From an uncultured Clostridia bacterium (GTDB lineage Bacteria; Bacillota; Clostridia; UBA1381): DNA of 55,616 nucleotides. Both the position numbers and the translations under genes were made by a program. The notes beneath the pieces were generated by a model. The model ran no database searches, was not told the DNA's origin, and saw nothing but the letters and a program-made list of their open reading frames with translations. This document shows positions 31,990 through 39,359 of the stretch, piece by piece. Location: assembly GCA_934476675.1 (NCBI GenBank), contig CAKSOE010000018.1, forward strand, positions 1-55,616, given 5' to 3'. Numbering within the stretch: position 1 is the stretch's first letter; every line of letters begins with the position of its first letter.

Positions 31990-33816
31990 ATGATAAAACG
32001 TGAAAATATAAGAAATATAGCAATTATTGCGCACGTAGACCACGGCAAGACCACGCTTGTCGATGCAATGCTTGCACAGAGCGGAACTTTCCGTGAAAAC
32101 GAGGCAGTTGAAGAACGCGTCATGGACTCAAACGATTTGGAGCGTGAAAGAGGTATAACGATACTTGCAAAAAACACCTCCGTGTATTACAAGGGCGTGA
32201 AAATTAACATAATCGATACCCCCGGACACGCCGATTTCGGCGGCGAAGTGGAGCGCGGTTTGGAGATGGTAGACGGAGTTTTGCTGCTTGTGGACGCATT
32301 CGAAGGATGTATGCCGCAGACGAGATTTGTTCTTTCAAAGGCGCTGGCTCTTAATTTAAAGCCGGTAATCGTGGTTAATAAGGTTGACCGTCCGAATGCG
32401 CGTCCGTATGAGGTTGTTGACGAAATTCTCGATTTGTTCATAGACCTCGGCGCAACGGAGGAACAGCTTGATACACCGGTAATTTATGCTTCGGGCAGAA
32501 ACGGCTGGGCGACCGCGGAATATAATCCCGAACAGCCGAAAGAGGATTTAAAGGAGCTGTTTGAGCTTATTTTGTCGGCAATTCCGTGTCCGCAGTGCGA
32601 TGATGACGGCCCGTTTCAGATGCTTGTTTCAAACATCGACTATGACGATTACACAGGACGTATCGCAGTCGGAAAAATTCAGCGCGGCAGCATAAAAACG
32701 GGTATGCCGCTGTCAATCTGCCGTCATGACGGCAAGGTTGTACACGCCAAGGCTACAAAGCTGTACACGTTCGAGGGACTTGCAAAAACCACGGCTGACG
32801 AAGTCGGCGCAGGAGATGTTGTTGCCGTTTCGGGTATCAACGATATAAACATCGGCGAAACCGTCTGCGACACGAATAATCCCGATCCCCTGCCCTTTGT
32901 TAAGATAGACGATCCTGTGCTTTCGATGACGTTCAGCGTAAACGACAGTCCGTTTGCCGGACAGGAGGGTAAGTTTGTAACTTCACGTCATTTGCGTGAC
33001 AGACTGTTCCGCGAGCTTGATTCAAACGTCAGCCTGCGAGTGGACGAAACCGATTCAACCGAAGCGTTTGTCGTTTCGGGCAGAGGTGAACTGCATTTGT
33101 CGGTTCTGATTGAAAATATGCGCCGTGAGGGCTACGAATTTCAGGTATCGAATCCGGTTGTTATTTATAAGGAAATCGACGGTAAAAAGTGCGAGCCTAT
33201 CGAACGCCTTACGGTTGATGTACCGGACGAATGTACCGGAGTTGTTATGGATACGGTTATCCGCCGCATGGGCGAAATGACAAATATGGAGCCTACCACG
33301 CAGAATTATACGCGTCTTGAATTCCTAATTCCGTCGCGCGGACTGATAGGATTCAGAAGTGAGATTATGACCGCGACAAAGGGTACGGCGATTGTAAACA
33401 GTATTCTTGAAACGTATGAGCCTGTCAAGGGCGAATTTCAGGGACGTTCGCGCGGCGCTCTTATCGCATGGGAGCAGGGCGAAACCATTACCTACGGTTT
33501 GTTTAACGCCCAGGAGCGGGGCACGCTGTTTTTGGGCCCGAACGTTAAGGTTTATGAGGGTATGATTGTCGGCGAAAGCTCGAGACTTGAAGATATTGTG
33601 GTTAATGTGTGCAAGAAAAAGCACGCCACAAATACGCGTGCGTCGGGTTCGGACGATGCGTTAAAGCTTGTTCCGCCGAAAGAAATGACTCTTGAAGAGT
33701 GCCTTGACTTTTTGGCAGAGGACGAGCTTTTGGAGGTAACCCCCCAAAATCTGCGTATGAGAAAAAGAATTTTGCAGACGGATTTACGTGCAAAAGCCGC
33801 CGCAAGGAAAAAATGA
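31990..33816 (+). CDS. typA: Ribosome-associated GTPase TypA/BipA
   Basis: Translational GTPase of the EF-G class involved in ribosome assembly and stress or cold adaptation. 608 residues. G1 AHVDHGKTTLVDAML (about 13-27), G2 RGITILAKNT, G3 DTPGHADFGGEVER, G4 NKVDR. The BipA-specific C-terminal domain is recognised by LIPSRGLIGFRSE and DDALKLVPPKEMTLEECLDF. The start at 31990 has CGGAG 6 nt upstream; the ORF extension to 31954 covers a GC hairpin. It is followed by a terminator-like hairpin that also carries the tepA SD. Confidence 0.96.
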   Translation: MIKRENIRNIAIIAHVDHGKTTLVDAMLAQSGTFRENEAVEERVMDSNDLERERGITILAKNTSVYYKGVKINIIDTPGHADFGGEVERGLEMVDGVLLLVDAFEGCMPQTRFVLSKALALNLKPVIVVNKVDRPNARPYEVVDEILDLFIDLGATEEQLDTPVIYASGRNGWATAEYNPEQPKEDLKELFELILSAIPCPQCDDDGPFQMLVSNIDYDDYTGRIAVGKIQRGSIKTGMPLSICRHDGKVVHAKATKLYTFEGLAKTTADEVGAGDVVAVSGINDINIGETVCDTNNPDPLPFVKIDDPVLSMTFSVNDSPFAGQEGKFVTSRHLRDRLFRELDSNVSLRVDETDSTEAFVVSGRGELHLSVLIENMRREGYEFQVSNPVVIYKEIDGKKCEPIERLTVDVPDECTGVVMDTVIRRMGEMTNMEPTTQNYTRLEFLIPSRGLIGFRSEIMTATKGTAIVNSILETYEPVKGEFQGRSRGALIAWEQGETITYGLFNAQERGTLFLGPNVKVYEGMIVGESSRLEDIVVNVCKKKHATNTRASGSDDALKLVPPKEMTLEECLDFLAEDELLEVTPQNLRMRKRILQTDLRAKAAARKK

Positions 33817-33826
33817 ATAAAATACA

Positions 33827-33866
33827 GCGCTCCTCCGTATACTAATCAAAACGGAGGAGTGTTTTT
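33827..33866 (+). terminator. Terminator-like hairpin containing the tepA Shine-Dalgarno
   Basis: A 12-bp stem GCGCTCCTCCGT (33827-33838) with ACGGAGGAGTGT (33851-33862) is followed by TTTT and then directly by the tepA ATG at 33867. The SD GGAGGAG lies wholly inside the right arm, so the same structure can end typA transcripts and hide the tepA ribosome site. Confidence 0.8.
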
Positions 33867-34562
33867 ATGTCAGAAAATAACGAGAATAAGTCCGAAGAAA
33901 ACGAATTTGACGGTATAAAGGATATGGGCAGCGTCAGGACGAAAAATCCGCGCGGAAATATTCATTGTCTGACGATAATCGGGCAGGTGGAGGGACATCA
34001 GATACTTCCGCCGCAGAATAAAACCACAAAATACGAGCACGTGCTGCCGCAGCTTGTCGCGGTGGAGGAAGATCCCGAAATTGACGGACTTTTGGTGCTT
34101 TTGAATACCGTAGGCGGCGATGTGGAGGCGGGACTGGCAATATCGGAGATGATTGCCGGCATGAGAAAGCCGACCGTTTCGCTTGTTCTCGGCGGCGGAC
34201 ACAGTATCGGAGTGCCGCTTGCCGTTTCGACGGATTATTCGTTTATTGCGCCGACCGCAACCATGACGGTGCATCCGCTGCGAATGAGCGGCACGGTAAT
34301 CGGAGTGGCGCAGACGTTCCGGTATTTTGAGCGTATGCAGGAGCGTATATGCGAATTTGTTGTGTCAAATTCAAATATCGGGAAAGAGGAATTTAAAAAG
34401 CTCATGCTCACAACCGACGATATGGCTAATGATGTCGGAACAATCCTGTTTGCAAAACACGCGGTAGACTGCGGAATAATCAACGAAATGGGCGGTTTGT
34501 CGCAGGCGCTGCAAAAGATGTATGAGCTTATTGCCGAGCAGAGAGAAAGGAAAGAAAAATGA
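33867..34562 (+). CDS. tepA: ClpP-like serine protease TepA (translocation-enhancing protein family)
   Basis: A 231-residue ClpP-class cytoplasmic protease of the TepA/YmfB group; in Bacillus linked to protein export or spore functions. The signature NTVGGDVEAGLAISEMI lies at about 75-91 and the catalytic Ser is in GGGHSIGVPLA (Ser about 114). The likely His is in ATMTVHPLR. The N-terminal 20 residues are acidic and disordered. The coding start follows an SD placed in a hairpin. It overlaps ylzJ by 4 nt (ATGA), so the two are coupled, as in other Firmicutes. Confidence 0.92.
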   Translation: MSENNENKSEENEFDGIKDMGSVRTKNPRGNIHCLTIIGQVEGHQILPPQNKTTKYEHVLPQLVAVEEDPEIDGLLVLLNTVGGDVEAGLAISEMIAGMRKPTVSLVLGGGHSIGVPLAVSTDYSFIAPTATMTVHPLRMSGTVIGVAQTFRYFERMQERICEFVVSNSNIGKEEFKKLMLTTDDMANDVGTILFAKHAVDCGIINEMGGLSQALQKMYELIAEQRERKEK

Positions 34563-34744
34563 TATATTCGTGCGTTCCGTCCGAGGTGGTGTTTTTTGAT
34601 AATACACAGATTCGGCAGCGGCATATAAAGATGTATAATAACGTGTCCTTTGAGATATTGGACGGCAAGGTTGACAGAATAATCAGTACAAATCCGAAAG
34701 ATTTTCTGAGGTATCATAATCTGTTGGGAACGGATAAAATATAA
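34559..34744 (+). CDS. ylzJ: YlzJ-like small protein
   Basis: A 61-residue protein with the YlzJ-like pattern: MIYSCVPSEVVFFDN at the start and a basic, beta-rich middle ending DFLRYHNLLGTD. Members are small proteins of unknown function that follow tepA in many spore formers. It overlaps the tepA stop by 4 nt. AGAGAAAGGAAAG in the tepA tail serves as SD. It is followed by a T-rich foldback shared with the A-family ends. Confidence 0.85.
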   Translation: MIYSCVPSEVVFFDNTQIRQRHIKMYNNVSFEILDGKVDRIISTNPKDFLRYHNLLGTDKI

Positions 34745-34794
34745 GGGACTGTTAAAAAGGGGATGCAAAAAATTATTTTTTACATCCTCTTTTT
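34745..34794. terminator. Convergent terminator made of A-family outer stem ends
   Basis: AAAAAGGGGATGCAAAAAA pairs with TTTTTTACATCCTCTTTTT. It resembles the outer arms of A1 (right end TTTTTTTACATCCCCTT) without the middle; the preceding GGGACTGTTAAAAAG recalls the A3 left end. It lies between ylzJ and the leftward gene at 34793. Confidence 0.75.
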
Positions 34795-36013
34795 AGTTAT
34801 CGTTATAAAGCTTTATCCACAAAAGCGTCAGAAGCGACAGCACAATTGCCGCACCGATACACGCCGCAGGAAGTCTTAAACGCTTGTCAAAAACCTTATT
34901 GATTTTTATTTTCGGTTCTTTTTCTTTCTTTTTCGGTTCGGTTTCGGGCTTGATTTTAAGCGTGTTTGCGGACTTTTTGTACAAAAGATTGTTGTGCATA
35001 TAACCGTCCTTTATCTCGTCCAGCTCCGACGCACATAATGGTATGCAGTCCGTCATGATTTTCAGTATCTGATAGCCGTCCGGCAATACGTCCGTTTTGC
35101 GCACCAATGCGTAATTATAATACGCATGATTTGTCGAGAAACGCAGATAATATATTTCATCTCCGAGATTGTATATATGAGTTATGAGATAAAATTTATT
35201 CTCCGTCTGCGGCATTTTCAGACTGTTTTCGTATTCCTCCTCGCTTTTGCAGTCCGCAATGTCAAAGCTTTTAAAGCCAACCGCACGCGATACGCTTTTT
35301 TCTATAAGCGCCTCGTCTTTTTCGTCAAGCCTGTCCGCAAAATTTTCAAGAGTTATGCTGTCGGACGCCGCATTTTTCAGATTATCGTAAAAAACGGAAA
35401 TCTGCTTGTTATACCACGATACGTCTATTCCCGAATGAAAATAAGCGCTGCTAAAGTCCATTACCCCCACCGCATTGACGTAAGGCGGATTGTTCACGTA
35501 TCTGAAAGCATCATCGTCTATGACCGTGTAATATTCCTCGTTTATCGGCTTGCCGTCCGAATACTCCTTGTAGATAACATATTTTTTGTCGTCCGTCCAG
35601 CCGAGCGAAAATTCTCCGACTGTTTCGGTAAGAGAACGGTAATTCTTTTCGATTATCGCAACGCGCTGTGCGCTTTTTGTGTATTTGTTGTATTTCCATA
35701 CGTGACAGGCGGCAATTCCGTATTTTGCCTCGGTGAGATATACAACCAGATACGGCGGAAGATTCTTGTCGAGCATTACCTCGTCAAAATACACCACACC
35801 CGTTGTTCCGTCCTCACATTCGAGCGAACCCTGAGGATGTTCATTGCTTATCACACCGTAAGTGCGCAGATAATCGTCAACCACATATCCGAACATGGAC
35901 GCCATTTTGCCCTCGTCGGTTTCGTATGCCGCTGCCGGAAGGTACGTAAAAATAACGCTTATTGCGCACAGAATGCACATAAGGCGCAGTATTCTGTTTT
36001 TCAACGGCGTCAC
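34793..36013 (-). CDS. Exported, membrane-anchored protein of unknown function
   Basis: About 406 residues, no family recognised. A signal-anchor helix at the N-terminus (LMCILCAISVIFTYLPAAAY) is followed by a large, Tyr/Asp-rich external domain (YVVDDYLRTYG, PPYLVVYLTEAKYGIAACHVWKYN, YYLRFSTNHAYYNY), a Lys/Glu-rich linker, and a C-terminal transmembrane helix (about 380-400) with a short tail. The frame stays open to 36109, but a clear promoter lies inside that part, so I choose the GTG at 36013 (GAAAG about 7-11 nt upstream); ATG 35980 is possible. It is monocistronic. Confidence 0.7.
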   Translation of the reverse strand: MTPLKNRILRLMCILCAISVIFTYLPAAAYETDEGKMASMFGYVVDDYLRTYGVISNEHPQGSLECEDGTTGVVYFDEVMLDKNLPPYLVVYLTEAKYGIAACHVWKYNKYTKSAQRVAIIEKNYRSLTETVGEFSLGWTDDKKYVIYKEYSDGKPINEEYYTVIDDDAFRYVNNPPYVNAVGVMDFSSAYFHSGIDVSWYNKQISVFYDNLKNAASDSITLENFADRLDEKDEALIEKSVSRAVGFKSFDIADCKSEEEYENSLKMPQTENKFYLITHIYNLGDEIYYLRFSTNHAYYNYALVRKTDVLPDGYQILKIMTDCIPLCASELDEIKDGYMHNNLLYKKSANTLKIKPETEPKKKEKEPKIKINKVFDKRLRLPAACIGAAIVLSLLTLLWIKLYNDN

Positions 36014-36052
36014 CACACTTTCAAAGCAATATAACAGTCCTATTCTATTATA

Positions 36053-36081
36053 ATTATAAAGTATGCACTGTGACATTTCAA
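36053..36081 (-). promoter_or_regulatory. Sigma-A promoter of the gene ending at 34793
   Basis: On the minus strand TTGAAA (36076-36081), 17 bp, TATAAT (36053-36058). A second TATAAT-like box lies at 36047-36052. Transcription would start near 36046, excluding translation from 36109. Confidence 0.7.
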
Positions 36082-36131
36082 CTGTCTGTATATTAACATT
36101 CTGTGACATACGCTTTACATTAAATTTGATG

Positions 36132-36160
36132 TTGCAAAAGCGCGGCGGATATGGTATTAT
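36132..36160 (+). promoter_or_regulatory. Possible promoter of nfo, upstream of repeat B3
   Basis: TTGCAA (36132-36137), 17 bp, TATTAT (36155-36160). If used, repeat B3 would be most of a 160-nt 5' leader for nfo. Confidence 0.5.
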
Positions 36161-36184
36161 AATATATATGAGAAACGTAGGATT

Positions 36185-36287
36185 AACACGAAAAATATGC
36201 TGCGCATCTTACCTTTTTTCGAGGTTAGGAGTATAAACATACGCCGTCACCTTTCAAAAAAATAACCTGCTTGCATCTTTTTGCGTT
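36185..36287 (-). repeat. Structured repeat B3 (capped hairpin)
   Basis: A 103-bp foldback inside the 314-bp gap 36014-36327. Outer arms AACACGAAAAATATGC and GCATCTTTTTGCGTT pair. Inner arms, read on minus, are TTATTTTTTTGAAAGG and CCTCGAAAAAAGGTAA: different bases from B1 at many positions, but mostly still paired. The apex 36225-36248 is close to the family (core GGCGTATGTTTATACTCC). Confidence 0.78.
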
Positions 36288-36327
36288 AAGATTTGTGCCG
36301 CCGTACAGCGGCAGACTGGAGATTAAA

Positions 36328-37164
36328 ATGGAACTAACAATAGGCTGTCACCTTTCGGCATCGAAGGGTTATCTTAATATGGGCGAAACCGCAAAGAGCA
36401 TAGGAGCGAATACGTTTCAGTTTTTCACCCGAAATCCGCGCGGCGGCAAGGCGAAGGATATTGACGAAAATGACGTTAAGGCATTTCTTGAATTTATGAG
36501 CGAAAACGGTTTTGTAAAAATTCTTGCTCATGCGCCGTATACCTTGAATGCCTGTTCAGCCGAGGAGCGCACGCGCGAGTTTGCGCACATGACGATGGAG
36601 GACGATCTGCGACGCATGGAATACACTCCGAATCAGATGTATAATTTTCACCCGGGAAGTCATGTCGGACAGGGCATTGACGCCGGAATAGAAATGATTG
36701 CAAATCAGCTTAACGATATATTAAAGCCGGAAATGACCACCTGTGTTCTTCTCGAAACAATGGCGGGCAAGGGCAGCGAGGTAGGCTCAAGGTTTGAGGA
36801 AATACGCGAAATAATCGACAGAGTTGAACTGAAGGAGAAAATGGGTGTGTGCCTTGATACCTGTCATGTTTACGATGCAGGCTATGATATTGTGAATAAT
36901 CTTGACGGAGTGCTTGACGAATTTGACAATATAATAGGTATAGAAAGGCTCAAAGCGATTCATATAAACGACAGTAAAAATCCGTTTGAGAGCCATAAGG
37001 ACAGACACGAAAAAATAGGCGAAGGAAGCATCGGACTTGAAGCAATGACGCGGATTATCAATCATCCAAGGCTTAAAGAGCTGCCGTTTTATCTCGAAAC
37101 GCCGAATGAGCTTGACGGCTATGAACACGAAATTAAAATTTTAAGAGAACGCTATAACGGTTAA
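36328..37164 (+). CDS. nfo: Endonuclease IV (AP endonuclease, deoxyribonuclease IV)
   Basis: Zinc-dependent base-excision-repair enzyme cutting 5' to abasic sites. 278 residues in a TIM barrel. Metal-ligand motifs in order: AHAPYTLN, NFHPGSHVG, VLLETMAG, CLDTCHVYDAGYD, HINDSKNPFESHKDRHEKIGEG and YLETPNE. The start follows TGGAGA with about 6 nt; the longer frame to 36271 translates part of repeat B3 and a small GCCGC/GCGGC hairpin. It ends at a terminator that contains the SD of the next gene. Confidence 0.96.
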   Translation: MELTIGCHLSASKGYLNMGETAKSIGANTFQFFTRNPRGGKAKDIDENDVKAFLEFMSENGFVKILAHAPYTLNACSAEERTREFAHMTMEDDLRRMEYTPNQMYNFHPGSHVGQGIDAGIEMIANQLNDILKPEMTTCVLLETMAGKGSEVGSRFEEIREIIDRVELKEKMGVCLDTCHVYDAGYDIVNNLDGVLDEFDNIIGIERLKAIHINDSKNPFESHKDRHEKIGEGSIGLEAMTRIINHPRLKELPFYLETPNELDGYEHEIKILRERYNG

Positions 37165-37167
37165 AAC

Positions 37168-37209
37168 AAAAATCACCTCTTTGGCATAGTATACCAAGGG
37201 GTGATTTTT
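37168..37209 (+). terminator. nfo terminator containing the next gene's Shine-Dalgarno
   Basis: AAAAATCACCTCTTTGG pairs with CCAAGGGGTGATTTTT (one bulge), ending in TTTTT. The SD AAGGGG (37196-37201) is in the right arm, and the ATG of the amidase gene is at 37210, directly after the T-run. This is the same arrangement as before tepA. Confidence 0.8.
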
Positions 37210-37692
37210 ATGATTTATGACCGTGAAGCGGCCGTTGCCTATGCGGAAAAATGGGCGTACGGCAGAAATCCGAAATATTATGATTTTTCCGACTTGGGCG
37301 GCGACTGCACGAATTTTGCATCGCAGTGCATTTATGCCGGAAGCGGTGTGATGAATTATACGCCTGTTTACGGCTGGTATTACATAAGCGTGAATAATCG
37401 CGCGCCGGCATGGACGGGGGTGAATGAGCTATATCGTTTTTTGGTTAATAATTCCGGTCCCGGTCCGCGTGCCGTGCTTACGGGACTGGGCGGAATAGAA
37501 AAAGGCGATGTTATTCAGCTGCGGCTCAATTCGGAAAATAAGTTTGACCATACGCCTGTCGTGACAGACCCGGGCGAACGTACACCGGAAACGATTATTG
37601 TTGCCGCACATTCGATTGATTCAAAGTGCAGGCCGCTTTCATCGTACAATTACAGGGAACTAAGACCGCTGCATATAGTGGGAGTAGGCTGA
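37210..37692 (+). CDS. Putative amidase domain protein (Amidase_6, PF12671 type)
   Basis: A 160-residue single-domain protein with YDREAAVAYAEKWAYGRNP at the N-terminus, the catalytic Cys in GGDCTNFASQCIYAG (about Cys35), the His in FDHTPVVT and an Asn/Asp-containing AAHSIDSK. The family shares the papain-like NlpC/P60 fold and often sits in cell-wall or spore proteins. No signal peptide is visible, so it may act in the mother cell or spore or be released by other means. The SD lies in the upstream terminator stem. Confidence 0.85.
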   Translation: MIYDREAAVAYAEKWAYGRNPKYYDFSDLGGDCTNFASQCIYAGSGVMNYTPVYGWYYISVNNRAPAWTGVNELYRFLVNNSGPGPRAVLTGLGGIEKGDVIQLRLNSENKFDHTPVVTDPGERTPETIIVAAHSIDSKCRPLSSYNYRELRPLHIVGVG

Positions 37693-37702
37693 TTGCGCTG
37701 CT

Positions 37703-37812
37703 ATAAGGCTGAATAAATTTGCTCATCTTACCCGTTTTTGTATGGGGCGGTACAAGGAGTACAGCACCCATACTGCAAACGAGCAACCTGAACAAATTTC
37801 TTTCAGCCTTAT
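37703..37812. repeat. Capped long hairpin D
   Basis: About 110 bp after the amidase gene. Outer arms ATAAGGCTGAATAAATTTG and CAAATTTCTTTCAGCCTTAT are nearly perfectly complementary. Inner pairs are GCTC/GAGC, CGTTT/AAACG, GTATGGG/CCCATAC, and the cap GTAC-AAGGA-GTAC. Sequence differs from the A, B and C families, but the cap geometry is alike. Part of the 330-bp gap 37693-38022. Confidence 0.75.
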
Positions 37813-37858
37813 TTAGTGCATACTTCAGCCGCATACAGCTAATAAAGCAAAAGAAAAT

Positions 37859-37901
37859 CCCATGCACCGCTATACCCAAATTTGGTATAGCAGCGCATGG
37901 G
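37859..37901. repeat. Two-step perfect hairpin
   Basis: CCCATGC / GCATGGG encloses GCTATACC-CAAATTT-GGTATAGC with a 3x3 internal loop. No T-run follows, so it is not an obvious terminator. Confidence 0.6.
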
Positions 37902-37922
37902 GCAATAATCATAAAATTATGT

Positions 37923-37978
37923 AAACCGCCGCAACGGCTTATATGTGCCGTTTAAAGCTTTCTGCGGTTTATTTTTTT
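37923..37978 (+). terminator. Terminator-like nested hairpin before folA
   Basis: AAACCGC / GCGGTTT encloses AACGGC / GCCGTT, followed by ATTTTTTT. It probably ends rightward transcription from the amidase side. Further right, AGGTTT...AAACCT and AATTCGG...CCGAATT interleave (37981-38024) next to the folA stop. Confidence 0.7.
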
Positions 37979-38022
37979 ACAGGTTTGCCTTACTTAATTC
38001 GGAATTATGTAAACCTGCCGAA

Positions 38023-38505
38023 TTATTTTTCAAAAACAACAAATTTAAAATCAATACCGTTATCCGTAAGCGTATCCGATTCGGAGGTGATGTGCCAGCC
38101 CTCTTTTTCAAGGTCGGGTAAATACGAATCAGCCTCGGCTTCGGCATTTACGCGCGTTATGTATGCACGTGTGCAGTACGGCAAAAGCAATCGGTAAATC
38201 TGCTCGCCGCCTATTACAAACACATTTTTATCCTTATAACCGTCAAGAATTTTCATCAGCCCGTCCGCACTGCCGCAGGTTATAACTCCTTCTCTTTCAA
38301 AATCCGCATTACGCGTAAACACGATATTCACGCGGTTTTTAAGCGGTTTTCCGCCGGGAAAGGAATCAAGAGTTTTTCTGCCCATAACGACGACGCTCCC
38401 CTGTGTTGTTTCGCGGAAAAATTTCATATCCTGCGGCAAGCGGTACAGAAGTTCGCCGTTCTTCCCTATTGCCCAGTTTTTGTCCGCCGCTGCGATTAAA
38501 TACAT
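38023..38505 (-). CDS. folA: Dihydrofolate reductase
   Basis: NADPH-dependent reduction of dihydrofolate to tetrahydrofolate, regenerating the cofactor used by ThyA. 160 residues. Visible: MYLIAAADKNWAIGKNGELL (substrate/NADPH loop), LPQDMKFFRETT with the catalytic Asp equivalent, VVMGRKTLDSFP and VFVIGGEQIYRLLLP (glycine pair for NADPH). Last gene of the nrdR-PHP-mnmE-rsuA-type-thyA-folA run, 15 bp after thyA, so ThyA and DHFR are made together. The SD is AGGGGGGATAC just before the ATG. Confidence 0.96.
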   Translation of the reverse strand: MYLIAAADKNWAIGKNGELLYRLPQDMKFFRETTQGSVVVMGRKTLDSFPGGKPLKNRVNIVFTRNADFEREGVITCGSADGLMKILDGYKDKNVFVIGGEQIYRLLLPYCTRAYITRVNAEAEADSYLPDLEKEGWHITSESDTLTDNGIDFKFVVFEK

Positions 38506-38520
38506 ACCGTATCCCCCCTA

Positions 38521-39348
38521 TTATTCCGCAACCGGAATTTTTACCTTTAAATCATGATATTTATAGTCCGTAAGCGTAAAATCATCTCGTGTAAATTTAT
38601 AAAAATCGTCCTTGTCTGCCACTGTAAGCGACGGTGCGTCATACGGAGTGTTTTCGATAATTTCCTTTACAATCGGAACATGGCGGTCGTAAATGTGTGC
38701 GTCCGCAATTACATGAACCAGCTCACCCGGTTCAAGTCCCGAAACCTTTGCAAACATTATCAAAAGCGCGGAATACTGCACAACATTCCAGTTATTTGCC
38801 GTCAGCATATCCTGTGAACGCTGATTAAGCACGGCATTTAGCTTGTTCCCCGTCACGTTGAATGTCACGCTGTAAGCGCACGGATACAAATTCATTTCGT
38901 GCAAATCGGCATGAACATAAATATTCGACATAATTCTGCGTGACGCGCTGTTGTGCTTTAAATCGTAAAGAATACGGTCAACCTGGTCAAACTCGCCCTC
39001 GGGGTATTTGTGCTTTACGCCGAGCTGATAGCCGTAAGCCTTGCCGATGCTGCCGTTTTCGTCCGCCCACTGATCCCACACATGGCTGTGCAGGTCGTGT
39101 ATATTGTTGGATTTAAGCTGCCATATCCATAAAAGCTCGTCAATTGCGCTTTTTAAATATGTACGGCGTATTGTCAGAATCGGAAATTCCTTTGATAAAT
39201 CATAGCGGTTCACAATTCCGAAGCATTTTATCGTATGCGCCGGAGCGCCGTCCTCCCATTTCGGGCGCACGTCAAGCTTTTCGTCAGAAAAACCGTGCTC
39301 CAGTATTTGTCTGCAATTTTGTATAAATATATTATCTGCTGCACTCAT
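38521..39348 (-). CDS. thyA: Thymidylate synthase (ThyA)
   Basis: Makes dTMP from dUMP with methylene-tetrahydrofolate. 275 residues. RRTYLKSAIDELLW, SRRIMSN, the catalytic Cys in LYPCAYSVTF, NQRSQDMLTANNWN and HIYDRH are the expected landmarks. The catalytic motif reads PCAY instead of the E. coli PCH, and the later PFNIASY segment reads WNVVQY. I recall PCAY-type ThyA from other Firmicutes, so it is probably a clade feature rather than damage. It lies 11 bp after the rsuA-type gene and 15 bp before folA. Confidence 0.94.
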   Translation of the reverse strand: MSAADNIFIQNCRQILEHGFSDEKLDVRPKWEDGAPAHTIKCFGIVNRYDLSKEFPILTIRRTYLKSAIDELLWIWQLKSNNIHDLHSHVWDQWADENGSIGKAYGYQLGVKHKYPEGEFDQVDRILYDLKHNSASRRIMSNIYVHADLHEMNLYPCAYSVTFNVTGNKLNAVLNQRSQDMLTANNWNVVQYSALLIMFAKVSGLEPGELVHVIADAHIYDRHVPIVKEIIENTPYDAPSLTVADKDDFYKFTRDDFTLTDYKYHDLKVKIPVAE

Positions 39349-39359
39349 TATATTTCTCC

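Noticed and set aside
35126..36034. 302-codon plus-strand frame opposite the unknown exported protein
   Set aside because: It is antisense to the leftward gene, which has signal, membrane helix, promoter and terminator; the plus frame has Arg/Val/Phe-rich composition and no SD.
38521..39348. Inactive thymidylate synthase because PCH reads PCAY
   Set aside because: The Cys, RRIMSN, NQRSxD and HxYDRH landmarks are all intact and PCAY-type ThyA occurs in other Firmicutes as I recall; probably a clade variant.
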